From assembly GCA_000741495.1 (NCBI GenBank), contig JGZV01000004.1:346629-410628 (forward strand): 64,000 nt of DNA, in the 5' to 3' direction. The DNA is from Bifidobacterium thermophilum (GTDB lineage Bacteria; Actinomycetota; Actinomycetes; Actinomycetales; Bifidobacteriaceae). Positions 56,849-64,000 of this stretch are shown here, piece by piece. The notes beneath the pieces are model-generated. The model worked only from the letters and a program-made list of their open reading frames with translations, ran no database searches and had not been told where the DNA came from. The first letter of the stretch is position 1, and every line of letters begins with the position of its first letter. A program made the translations under genes and the position numbers.

Positions 56849-59800
56849 TCACTTGTACTCGGGCTCCTCGGCGGCCTGGTCCTCCTTGGCGGAGGCGTCC
56901 GGGCGGGCTCCGATGTTGAAGCCGAGGTCGTTCGAGTTGGAGGCGGGGTCGTCGTCTTCCTCGCGCATGTCGATGGCCTGGCCGTCGGCGTTGAGCACTT
57001 CGACGTTCAGGGCGAGCGACTGCATTTCCTTCAGAAGCACCTTGAAGGATTCCGGGATGCCTGCCGGCGGCAGGTTCTCGCCCTTCACGATGGCTCCGTA
57101 GGCGCGCACGCGGCCGTCGACGTCATCGGACTTGGTGGTCATCATCTCGTGCAGCGTGTAGGCGGCGCCGTAAGCCTCGAGGGCCCACACCTCCATTTCG
57201 CCGAAGCGCTGGCCGCCGAACTGGGCCTTGCCGCCGAGCGGCTGCTGGGTGATCATCGAGTACGGGCCGGTGGAGCGGGCGTGGATCTTGTCGTCCACCA
57301 GGTGATGCAGCTTGAGCATGTACATGTAGCCTACGGAAATCGGCTTGGGGAACGGTTCGCCGGTACGGCCGTCGAACAGTTGCGCCTTGCCGTCCTCGCC
57401 CACGAGCTTGTTGCCGTCCTTGTCCGGCAGCGTGCACTTGAGCAGGCCTTTCAAGGTGTCCGGACGGACGCCGTCGAAGACCGGGGTCGCGACCGGTGTG
57501 CCCGGAGCGCCCTTTTCGGCACCCTGCGGCACGTACTTCTTCCAAGCGGCTTCAACATCCGGGTCGATGCTGATATCCCATCCGGCGTGGGCGATCCACC
57601 CGAGGTGGAGTTCCAGCACCTGGCCGAGGTTCATTCGGCTCGGCACGCCAAGCGGGTTGAGCATGATGTCGACCGGGGTGCCGTCAGCCATGAACGGCAT
57701 ATCCTCTTCCGGAAGAATCCGGGAGATGACGCCCTTGTTGCCGTGGCGGCCGGAAAGCTTGTCGCCCTGCGTGATCTTGCGGTGCTGTGCGATGTACACG
57801 CGGATCATCTGGTTGACGCCGTTGGGCAGTTCGTCGCCGTCCTCTTCGGCATCTTCGCGGGTGATTTCCTTGACCGCGATGACGGTACCGGTCTCGCCGT
57901 GCGGCACGCGCAGCGAGGTGTCGCGCACTTCGCGGCTCTTCTCACCGAAGATGGCGCGCAGCAGACGCTCCTCCGGGGTCAGCTCGGTTTCGCCCTTCGG
58001 GGTGACCTTGCCGACCAGGATGTCGCCGGCTTCGACTTCGGCGCCGATGCGGATGATGCCACGCTCGTCGAGGTTCGCGATCGCGTCCTCGCCGACATTC
58101 GGCAGGTCGCGGGTGATTTCCTCAGCGCCGAGCTTGGTTTCACGGGCGTCGATCTCGTATTCCTCGATGTGGATCGAGGACAGGGTGTCGTCGCGCACCA
58201 GACGCTGCGAAATGATGACAGCGTCCTCGTAGTTGTAGCCGTTCCACGGCATGAACGCGATGAGCAGGTTCTTGCCCAGTGCCAGATCGCCCTTTTCGGT
58301 GGCCGGGCCGTCCGCGAGGACGGTGCCCTTCTCCACCCGCTCGCCATGCTTGACAAGCGGGACCTGGTTGTAGCAGGTCGTCTGGTTGGAACGCTGGAAC
58401 TTGGCGAGTTTGTAGCTGGACTGCGTGCCGTCGTCGTTCATCGTGCGGATGATGTCGGCGGACACGTAGGTGACCACGCCGTCCTTTTCGGCGAGGATCA
58501 CGTCACCGGAGTCGACGGCTGCACGCCATTCGGAACCGGTGCCCACGAGCGGGCGCTCGGACTTGACCAGCGGGACCGCCTGACGCTGCATGTTGGTACC
58601 CATGAGCGCTCGGTGGCCTTCATCGTGCTCGAGGAACGGGATCAGGGAGGCGCCGACGGACACCATCTGGCGCGGGGAGACATCCATGTAGTCGACCATT
58701 TCGACCGGGACATCCTCCGCCTCGCCCTGGGCGTCTCGTACGAGGGCTTCCTTGGAGACGAAGTTGCCGTTCTCGTCGAGCTCCTGGTTGGCCTGCGCGA
58801 TGACGTGCTCGGCTTCGCGGTCGGCGGTCATGTAGACGACCTCGTCGGTCACGTGGCCGTTGACGACCTTGCGGTACGGGGTTTCGATGAAGCCGAACGG
58901 GTTGATGCGGCCGAAGGTCGCCAGCGAGCCGATGAGGCCGATGTTCGGGCCTTCAGGGGATTCGATCGGGCACATACGGCCGAAGTGGGACGGGTGCACG
59001 TCTCGCACTTCCATGGACGCACGGTCACGGGACAGGCCGCCAGGGCCGAGAGCGGACAGACGACGCTTGTTCGTCACGCCAGCCAGCGGGTTGTTCTGGT
59101 CCATGAACTGGGACAGCTGGGAGGTGCCGAAGAACTCCTTGATGGTCGCGTTGACCGGGCGGATGTTGATCAGGGACTGCGGGGTGATGGCCTCGGCGTC
59201 CTGCGTGGTCATGCGTTCGCGCACGACACGCTCCATACGGCTCAGACCGGTGCGCAGCTGGTTCTGGATCAGCTCGCCAACCTGGCGGATACGACGGTTG
59301 CCGAAGTGGTCGATATCATCCACGTCCACGCGCAGGTCGACCGGCTCGCCGTCGCGCATGCCTGGGAAGGTCTTCGCGCCGGAGTGCAGGGTCACCAAAT
59401 ACTTGATGGTGGCGATGATGTCTTCACGGCTCAGGCTGCGATCGTTGTAATCACGCTCGAGGCCCAGCTTGCGGTTGATCTTGTAGCGGCCGACGCGTGC
59501 CAGATCATACCGTTTGGTGTTGAAGTAGAAGGAGTCGAGCAGGTTCTTGCCGGCCTCGGGGGTCGGGGTGTCCGCCGGACGGATCTTCTTGTACAGGTCG
59601 ACCAGAGCCTCATCCTGCGTGTTGATCGAGGTTTCCTTGGCCAAGGCGTCGATCACCAGAGGGTAATCCTTGAACGCGTCGGCGATCTCCTGCTTGGTCA
59701 TGCCGATAGCCATGAGGAACACGATTGCGGACTGCTTGCGCTTGCGGTCTACGCGCACGCCGAGAACGTCACGCTTGTCGATTTCGAATTCGAGCCATGC

Positions 59801-60418
59801 GCCACGGCTGGGGATGATCTTCGCGCCGAAGACTTCCTTGTCGGACGTGCGATCGGGCTGACGGTCGAAGTACACGCCTGGGGAGCGCACGAGCTGCGAC
59901 ACGATGACGCGCTCGGTACCGCCGATGATGAAGGTGCCGTGCGGGGTCTGCAGCGGGAAGTCTCCCATGAAGACGGTCTGGCTCTTGATTTCGCCGGTGT
60001 CGCCGTTTTCGAATTCAGCGTTCACGTACAGCGGCGCGGAATAGGTGTAATCCTTCTCCTTGCACTCCTGGACCGTATGACGCGGCTCCTCGAAGTACGG
60101 GTCGGAGAAGGTCAGGCTCATGGTCTGGGCGAAGTTCTCAATCGGTGAGATCTCCTGGAAGACCTCGTCGAGGCCGGAGACGTGCGGGACGGTGTTCGTG
60201 CCGTTCTTTTCGTCCTCCTCGACACGCTTCTTCCAACGCTCGTTGCCGATCAGCCAGTCGAAGCTGTCGGTCTGCACGCCCAGCAGGTAGGGCACATCGA
60301 TGGGCTCACGGATGGAGCCGAAATTCACGCGATCCGACGCCTTGTGCAGTTTGATGTCATGCTCGTCGGCACGTGCGATGACTTTGGTGGTGTTCGTCGT
60401 AGCTTGTTCAGCAGCCAA
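56849..60418 (-). CDS. rpoB: RNA polymerase beta subunit
   Basis: I place the start at TTG 60418, which has AAGGAA 6 nt upstream and gives 1189 residues; a GTG at 60478 opens the same frame but has no ribosome site. The rifampicin region reads [29 protein letters not shown] with sensitive-type residues. The C-terminus is acidic and Ala-rich. It is the first gene of the rpoBC operon. Confidence 0.97.
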   Translation of the reverse strand: MAAEQATTNTTKVIARADEHDIKLHKASDRVNFGSIREPIDVPYLLGVQTDSFDWLIGNERWKKRVEEDEKNGTNTVPHVSGLDEVFQEISPIENFAQTMSLTFSDPYFEEPRHTVQECKEKDYTYSAPLYVNAEFENGDTGEIKSQTVFMGDFPLQTPHGTFIIGGTERVIVSQLVRSPGVYFDRQPDRTSDKEVFGAKIIPSRGAWLEFEIDKRDVLGVRVDRKRKQSAIVFLMAIGMTKQEIADAFKDYPLVIDALAKETSINTQDEALVDLYKKIRPADTPTPEAGKNLLDSFYFNTKRYDLARVGRYKINRKLGLERDYNDRSLSREDIIATIKYLVTLHSGAKTFPGMRDGEPVDLRVDVDDIDHFGNRRIRQVGELIQNQLRTGLSRMERVVRERMTTQDAEAITPQSLINIRPVNATIKEFFGTSQLSQFMDQNNPLAGVTNKRRLSALGPGGLSRDRASMEVRDVHPSHFGRMCPIESPEGPNIGLIGSLATFGRINPFGFIETPYRKVVNGHVTDEVVYMTADREAEHVIAQANQELDENGNFVSKEALVRDAQGEAEDVPVEMVDYMDVSPRQMVSVGASLIPFLEHDEGHRALMGTNMQRQAVPLVKSERPLVGTGSEWRAAVDSGDVILAEKDGVVTYVSADIIRTMNDDGTQSSYKLAKFQRSNQTTCYNQVPLVKHGERVEKGTVLADGPATEKGDLALGKNLLIAFMPWNGYNYEDAVIISQRLVRDDTLSSIHIEEYEIDARETKLGAEEITRDLPNVGEDAIANLDERGIIRIGAEVEAGDILVGKVTPKGETELTPEERLLRAIFGEKSREVRDTSLRVPHGETGTVIAVKEITREDAEEDGDELPNGVNQMIRVYIAQHRKITQGDKLSGRHGNKGVISRILPEEDMPFMADGTPVDIMLNPLGVPSRMNLGQVLELHLGWIAHAGWDISIDPDVEAAWKKYVPQGAEKGAPGTPVATPVFDGVRPDTLKGLLKCTLPDKDGNKLVGEDGKAQLFDGRTGEPFPKPISVGYMYMLKLHHLVDDKIHARSTGPYSMITQQPLGGKAQFGGQRFGEMEVWALEAYGAAYTLHEMMTTKSDDVDGRVRAYGAIVKGENLPPAGIPESFKVLLKEMQSLALNVEVLNADGQAIDMREEDDDPASNSNDLGFNIGARPDASAKEDQAAEEPEYK

Positions 60419-60549
60419 TGGACGTTCCTTATCGCTCGCTTTGTCGTTTGTTCCCCGGAAACGCAGGCGGACGGCCACTATATGCTGTTCGCGGGCGCTT
60501 CTTCACTGTCAGCATGCCCGCAATATGACACACTTTACGCAAATTCAAT

Positions 60550-60578
60550 AGGATAGCCGATTGTTATACGATACGCAA
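60550..60578 (-). promoter_or_regulatory. Promoter of rpoBC
   Basis: On the minus strand: -35 TTGCGT (60578-60573), a 17-bp spacer, -10 TATCCT (60555-60550). It lies about 130 bp upstream of the chosen TTG start, leaving a leader of about 125 nt. Confidence 0.6.
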
Positions 60579-60640
60579 CCACGACACGCTCGACGTCACG
60601 GTTGTGGGGGCTGATTCATGCGCCACCGCACCCCACCCGT

Positions 60641-61273
60641 CTACTGGACCGTGATGGTGACCTTGTTGCTGACGATTTTCGGATGGTCTCTCATCGACAA
60701 TTGCGCGGTATACGTACCCGCGTCGACCTTCGGCAATTTCGAATCCTCGGTGCAGGTTTGCCCGGAACGATTCGTATTCCACGTCATCGTCTGCGTATCG
60801 GTGTCCCCCGCCGCGAGCAGCAGTTTACGCGAATCGACATCGCACGCGTCGGAACGCCATACGGTGTCGCCGCCCGAGGTGATGGTCAAGACCCGCGAAT
60901 GGTCCGAAGCATCAATCAGGCAACTGCTGCTGTCTTTGGGAACAAACGCGATTGTCGCAGTGAATTTCATCGACCCGCCCACAGGCGCCGACTGCGAATC
61001 CGATTGCAATGACAGCTTCACGTTCGACGCTGTGCAATCCTTCACCTTGCTTTTCTGCTTGGGAGCAGGCACGGGTTTGCGCGACACCGCCATGAGGTCG
61101 TCATGTCGGATTGTCGTGTCGATCGCCGCCATGCCACGGCCGAGACTGTACACGCAGAACACCGTCAGCGCAACGGCCAATACCAATGCGATACCGACGA
61201 CGATGCGACGGCGACGATACACCGCCCGCCGCCGCTTGCTGAGTTTGCGCTTGCGCTTCTTGCCCTGTGTCAT
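60641..61273 (-). CDS. Membrane-anchored extracytoplasmic protein of unknown function
   Basis: 210 residues. The first 23 are extremely basic (GKKRKRKLSKRRRAVYRRRR), followed by one transmembrane helix (about 24-46) and an outside domain of about 150 residues rich in Ser/Thr with five Cys, which could form disulfides. The domain looks like a small beta-sandwich (VKLSLQSDSQ, YTAQLSMRDHP). It lies 17 bp after mutY on the same strand, so they are probably co-transcribed. No family recognised. Confidence 0.75.
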   Translation of the reverse strand: MTQGKKRKRKLSKRRRAVYRRRRIVVGIALVLAVALTVFCVYSLGRGMAAIDTTIRHDDLMAVSRKPVPAPKQKSKVKDCTASNVKLSLQSDSQSAPVGGSMKFTATIAFVPKDSSSCLIDASDHSRVLTITSGGDTVWRSDACDVDSRKLLLAAGDTDTQTMTWNTNRSGQTCTEDSKLPKVDAGTYTAQLSMRDHPKIVSNKVTITVQ

Positions 61274-61290
61274 AACGTACCCCAGTCTAC

Positions 61291-62193
61291 CTACTGCGGC
61301 AGGCGCAACGAGCCGTCGGCAAGCATCTCGACAAGACCGTCATCATCCAGTGAGGCGATGCACGCGTCAAGCTGGATACGATCCTTCCAGAGCCGTTCTG
61401 CCTGCTCGCGCTCCAATACTGAGCCAGCCGGCAGCCCGCGCAACGCCTCAAGCACCAGTCCGCGCACCTGCCGGTCCGTGCCTTGGAACCGTTGGCGAGG
61501 CCTGGTACGCCGCTCCCCCAAGCCCGGCCTGCCATTGCGCAGAAAGGCGCATTGCCCAGCGATCGGGCACCGGTCGCATAACGGCGCTTTGGCGGTGCAT
61601 ACCGTCGCACCAAGTTCCATCAGCGACTGGTTCCAGACCACGGATGCGCGGTCGTTCTCTGGAAGCAGACGACGCGCCGTCTCACGCTCCACCGGGCTTG
61701 CCGCGCCGCCAAAGGATTCCCCACCACGGAATACGCGCGAGATCACGCGACGAATATTGGTGTCGATCACGGCGATACGTTCACCGAAGGCAAAGCTCAT
61801 CACCGCGCTGGCGGTGTAATCACCCACACCCGGCAGCGCCAGCAGCTCGCCGTAGGTGCGCGGCAGCTGATTATCGTATTGGCTGGCCACAGTACGGGCG
61901 CATTCCTGCAAGCGCAAGGCGCGGCGCGGGTAGCCGAGGCGCCCCCAAGCGGTGATGACCTCAGCCTTGGGCGCGGCGGCGAGCGCACTGGCGTCGGGCC
62001 AACGCTCCATCCATGCCGTCCAATACGGTACGACACGGCTCATCTGGGTCTGCTGGCTCATCACTTCGGAGACAAGGATGCCCCAGGCGCCGGTCCGTCC
62101 GAAGCGCCACGGCAGGTCACGCGCATTGGACCGCCACCATGCGGCCAAGCACAGCGCGACTTCGGTTGCGTTAAGGTTCTTGGTGTCATTCAT
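61291..62193 (-). CDS. mutY: A/G-specific adenine DNA glycosylase
   Basis: Removes adenine mispaired with 8-oxoguanine. The helix-hairpin-helix is LPGVGDYTASAV and the catalytic Asp is in AVIDTNIRR. The iron-sulfur motif CX6CX2CX5C is intact (CTAKAPLCDRCPIAGQC). The C-terminal 8-oxoG-recognition domain seems short. I take ATG 62193 (MNDTKN); 62211 is possible but would leave only 2 bp between two divergent genes. 300 residues. Confidence 0.93.
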   Translation of the reverse strand: MNDTKNLNATEVALCLAAWWRSNARDLPWRFGRTGAWGILVSEVMSQQTQMSRVVPYWTAWMERWPDASALAAAPKAEVITAWGRLGYPRRALRLQECARTVASQYDNQLPRTYGELLALPGVGDYTASAVMSFAFGERIAVIDTNIRRVISRVFRGGESFGGAASPVERETARRLLPENDRASVVWNQSLMELGATVCTAKAPLCDRCPIAGQCAFLRNGRPGLGERRTRPRQRFQGTDRQVRGLVLEALRGLPAGSVLEREQAERLWKDRIQLDACIASLDDDGLVEMLADGSLRLPQ

Positions 62194-62199
62194 CATTCC

Positions 62200-62205
62200 T
62201 ATTCT
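62200..62205 (+). promoter_or_regulatory. Candidate -10 element of a leaderless trmL mRNA
   Basis: TATTCT ends 8 nt before ATG 62214, so transcription would start at or next to the ATG. No ribosome site is present upstream, which fits. The -35 is not recognisable. Confidence 0.4.
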
Positions 62206-62213
62206 TAGCATTC

Positions 62214-62855
62214 ATGACTAACGAAGCAGCAAATCCCGAGGATCATGTCGAAAAGATGTTCGAATACGGGTACCGCAAGTCCAATTACGGGCCGGACGAG
62301 CTGGTGACCGACGCGCACGGCAACCCGATTTCCGTGGTGGACGCCATGCTGAGCGCGAAGGATGCGGCCAAAACGGAAACCTCCACGCCGCATCTGTGCT
62401 ACTACTCCCCACGCATTCCAGGCAACACGGGTTCCGCAATCCGCCTGTGCGCCGTAACCGGCACAATCCTGCACTTGGTGGAGCCCTTGGGCTTCAATCT
62501 ACGCGACACCAAGCTGCGCCGCGCGGGGCTTGACTACCACGACATGGCACATGTGGTGCTGCACCCGAATTTCGAGGATCTGGTGGAATCGATGCCGGAT
62601 TCGCGCATCATCGCCTTCACCGCGCATGCCACGAAGTTGTATACCGACATCGAATACAGGCCGACCGACATTCTGCTGTTCGGCCCGGAACCGGGCAATA
62701 TCCCTGATCCGATGGACATCATGGCCGGCCCGCATGTGGCCGAGCAGGTGCGCTTGCCAATGCGCCCGAGCCTGCGCAGCCTGAACCTTACCAACTGCGC
62801 CTCCATCGCCATCTACGAAGCCTGGCGCCAAATGAGCTTCAAGGGCGGGGCGTGA
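62214..62855 (+). CDS. trmL: tRNA (cytidine/uridine-34 2'-O)-methyltransferase
   Basis: SpoU-class methyltransferase that modifies the wobble base of tRNA-Leu. From ATG 62214 it has 213 residues with all SPOUT knot motifs: YSPRIPGNTGSAIRLCA, LLFGPEPGNIPD and LNLTNCASIAIYEAWRQM. About 55 residues precede the core, longer than the E. coli enzyme. The stop is followed within 4 bp by the tandem hairpin elements. Confidence 0.92.
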   Translation: MTNEAANPEDHVEKMFEYGYRKSNYGPDELVTDAHGNPISVVDAMLSAKDAAKTETSTPHLCYYSPRIPGNTGSAIRLCAVTGTILHLVEPLGFNLRDTKLRRAGLDYHDMAHVVLHPNFEDLVESMPDSRIIAFTAHATKLYTDIEYRPTDILLFGPEPGNIPDPMDIMAGPHVAEQVRLPMRPSLRSLNLTNCASIAIYEAWRQMSFKGGA

Positions 62856-62858
62856 GGA

Positions 62859-62946
62859 GGAAGCGCAGTGCGCTTCCGAGTAGCCCCGCCGAGTGAAGGC
62901 CGACAGGACTGAACGAGGAAACAACACAGCCGAGCCGCAAGGCTCG
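62859..62946 (+). ncRNA. Structured three-hairpin element, copy 1
   Basis: Hairpin 1 is GGAAGCGC-AGT-GCGCTTCC (62859-62877). The spacer GTAGCCCCGCCGAGTGA (62880-62896) follows. Hairpin 2 is 62897-62910 with a GACA loop, then GAACGAGGAAAC. Hairpin 3 is CGAGCC-GCAA-GGCTCG (62931-62946) with a GNRA tetraloop. Copy 2 lies exactly 115 nt further on. Strand is not certain; as drawn it is co-oriented with trmL. Confidence 0.6.
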
Positions 62947-62969
62947 CCCCTAATTGCAACCGGAGCGTG

Positions 62970-63061
62970 ACGTAGAAGCCCAGTGGGCTTCTACGTAGCC
63001 CCGCCGAGTGAGGCACGACAGTGCCGAACGAGGAAACATGATGGCCCGGCCGCAAGGCCGG
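62970..63061 (+). ncRNA. Structured three-hairpin element, copy 2
   Basis: Hairpin 1 has a 12-bp stem with AGT loop (62970-62996). The same 17-nt spacer is at 62995-63011. Hairpin 2 is GGCAC-GACA-GTGCC (63012-63025), then GAACGAGGAAAC (63026-63037). Hairpin 3 is CCGGCC-GCAA-GGCCGG (63046-63061). Every loop matches copy 1 while stem bases change in pairs. Confidence 0.6.
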
Positions 63062-63070
63062 ACCGTCATG
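63037..63070. terminator. Bidirectional terminator formed around hairpin 3 of copy 2
   Basis: The third hairpin extends outward to a 15-bp stem (63037-63051 with 63056-63070, one mismatch, one wobble). T-rich sequence follows on both strands (TTCACTATCTCTC on plus, TTTCCTCG on minus). It separates convergent trmL and relE. Confidence 0.65.
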
Positions 63071-63122
63071 TTCACTATCTCTCTTCTTCATCGACGGAAC
63101 CAGCGAAACCTTGGTACAGCAA

Positions 63123-63392
63123 TCAACGGCGCTTGTACACCTTGCTCCTGTGCGCGACATCAACCACAAGAATCAGTAGAACCTCATCTTCTATATCGCA
63201 CACGATCTGATAGTCCCCAACACGGTAACGCCACAGCCCTGCCAGATTACCGACAAGAGCTTTGCCAGTGCTTCTTGGATCTTCCAACTGTGAAATTTCC
63301 CTAAGTTTTGCGATGATTCTCTTGGCGACATGGCGATCCAGTTTCTTCATCGAACGCTGGACGCCCTTATCGATTTCAATCTTCCAAGCCAA
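63123..63392 (-). CDS. relE: RelE/ParE-superfamily toxin
   Basis: 89 residues with the RelE fold pattern: VQRSMKKLDRHVAKRIIAKL, GLWRYRVGDYQIVCDIED and VDVAHRSKVY. The basic/aromatic catalytic positions (Arg in WRYRVGDY, Arg and Tyr near the end) are present. RelE toxins cut mRNA in the ribosomal A site. It overlaps the antitoxin by 17 nt. Confidence 0.9.
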   Translation of the reverse strand: MAWKIEIDKGVQRSMKKLDRHVAKRIIAKLREISQLEDPRSTGKALVGNLAGLWRYRVGDYQIVCDIEDEVLLILVVDVAHRSKVYKRR

Positions 63393-63612
63393 GGCTTTCC
63401 TCCAGCTCGTCGAGCGTCACAGTCTCGAGTCTGCCGGCACGCCAATCCTCAACCTTTTTCATAATGCCGTATTCATACTCAAGCCTATCGATTGACTCGG
63501 TAAGGGCTTCGTTCATATAAAACGTCTTCGTACGGCCAGTTGCTTTCGCCAAACGATCGTAACGAGCCGCCAATTCGACAGGCATCCTCAATGCTGCAGT
63601 AGCCGTGGCCAT
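63376..63612 (-). CDS. relB: RelB-type antitoxin (ribbon-helix-helix)
   Basis: 78 residues from ATG 63612, with GGGAGG 6-8 nt upstream. The N-terminal ribbon-helix-helix is at about 1-45 (ALRMPVELAARYDRLAKATG, RTKTFYMNEALTESI). The acidic C-terminus should wrap the toxin. It precedes relE in an overlapping pair and should bind the palindrome at 63634-63648. Confidence 0.9.
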   Translation of the reverse strand: MATATAALRMPVELAARYDRLAKATGRTKTFYMNEALTESIDRLEYEYGIMKKVEDWRAGRLETVTLDELEESLGLED

Positions 63613-63633
63613 AACACACCTCCCAAAATGTTT

Positions 63634-63648
63634 ACGTGTTATACATGT
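63634..63648 (-). promoter_or_regulatory. Candidate relBE operator
   Basis: ACGTGTTATACATGT is a near-perfect palindrome. It lies within a larger inverted repeat CAAAATG (63624-63630) / CATTTTG (63652-63658), 22-36 bp upstream of the relB ATG. Ribbon-helix-helix antitoxins usually autoregulate at such sites. Confidence 0.5.
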
Positions 63649-63891
63649 TAGCATTTTGCGATTCTCGCAAGGCGTATTTATCCGTATCGGGCTCACAGAA
63701 TCCTCCTGATCTTCTTCCTGGAGAGCACGGCAAGAAAACCAATCCGAGGCGAGACACAGGCCTTCAACTCGATACTGGCAAATGTTGCATACCAGCGTTT
63801 TCAATAGTCTGCAATGCGCCAGCCAGGCATTAGACAGGCAAATCATGCAGCATTCCACAGTCCAAACTCAACAGCAAAACGGAAAAAGCGC

Positions 63892-64000
63892 TCACTCGTC
63901 TGTTTCGGGTTTGCCTGGTTGGATGGTTGCGGCTCGCGCGATCCGATGGAGCTCGCCCTCCCAGCGTTCCGTGGCCTTGGCGCGGCGGCCGGGCCGGGCC
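63892..64000 (-). CDS. C-terminus of an unknown protein, cut by the window end
   Basis: On the minus strand an open frame enters from the window edge and stops with TGA at 63892-63894. Its last residues include ERWEGELHRIARAATIQ and KPETDE. It has coding-like GC3 and no internal stop. Too short to assign. The 279 bp between it and relB holds the relBE promoter and nothing else that I recognise. Confidence 0.5.
   Translation of the reverse strand, partial: ARPGRRAKATERWEGELHRIARAATIQPGKPETDE

Noticed and set aside
56771..60148. An 1125-codon open frame on the plus strand
   Set aside because: It is the exact antisense of rpoB. High GC keeps the opposite strand open; composition is His/Asp/Val-rich with no family features.
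62859..63061. Possible CRISPR or simple tandem duplication
   Set aside because: Two units only, and the differences are paired within stems, which points to structure rather than spacers or plain duplication.

Overview
The window is a GC-rich (about 60%) chromosomal segment from an anaerobic Gram-positive actinobacterium, almost certainly Bifidobacterium. The evidence is the protein sequences, an anaerobic class III ribonucleotide reductase, AdnAB-type DNA-break processing, rpoBC with actinobacterial features, RNase J, and many leaderless-looking or GTG/TTG starts. I cannot fix the species. No rRNA, tRNA, CRISPR array, prophage or insertion sequence is visible. Most genes lie on the minus strand.

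Layout: 1-1816 is the N-terminal part of a secreted thioester/isopeptide-domain adhesin. 2242-6883 is a MarR regulator plus two half-transporters forming an asymmetric ABC exporter. 7195-10209 is a cytosolic GH3 beta-glucosidase facing a TetR regulator. 10254-20103 (minus) holds a glutamate-cysteine ligase-like enzyme, a very large 2-hydroxyacyl-CoA dehydratase activase-like protein, and nrdG and nrdD with paired NrdR boxes upstream. 20486-22213 is xseAB; xseA seems frameshifted near its end. 22292-26772 holds a membrane endonuclease/exonuclease/phosphatase protein, an unrecognised protein, def and glmM.

27545-33164 (plus) is the most unusual block: a cytidylate-kinase-like protein, a one-polypeptide fusion of an APC amino-acid permease to an iron-type alcohol dehydrogenase, a GNAT acetyltransferase and a class III aminotransferase. 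Import, transamination and reduction of an amine (taurine, GABA or similar) would fit this set. It is preceded by a long leader with mutually exclusive pairings and by a perfect 16-bp palindrome before the aminotransferase.

33274-34181 is a MntA/HepT toxin-antitoxin pair whose antitoxin carries an HTH domain. 34287-41067 holds pepN, rnj (N-terminus apparently broken by frameshifts), dapA and dapB. 41160-43460 is an MFS transporter and a GNAT enzyme in one reading frame separated by a single stop codon. 43603-52127 is adnA-adnB; 52691-60418 is rpoB-rpoC with a recognisable promoter. 60641-62855 holds a membrane-anchored unknown, mutY and trmL. 62859-63070 holds two tandem copies of a three-hairpin element in exact 115-nt register, with compensatory base changes in all three stems. 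63123-63612 is a RelBE-type toxin-antitoxin pair, and the C-terminus of an unknown gene ends the window.

A near-identical palindrome recurs as a terminator after the ABC exporter, between the unknown gene and def, and (as two exact 30-bp copies plus one degenerate copy) between dapB and dapA.
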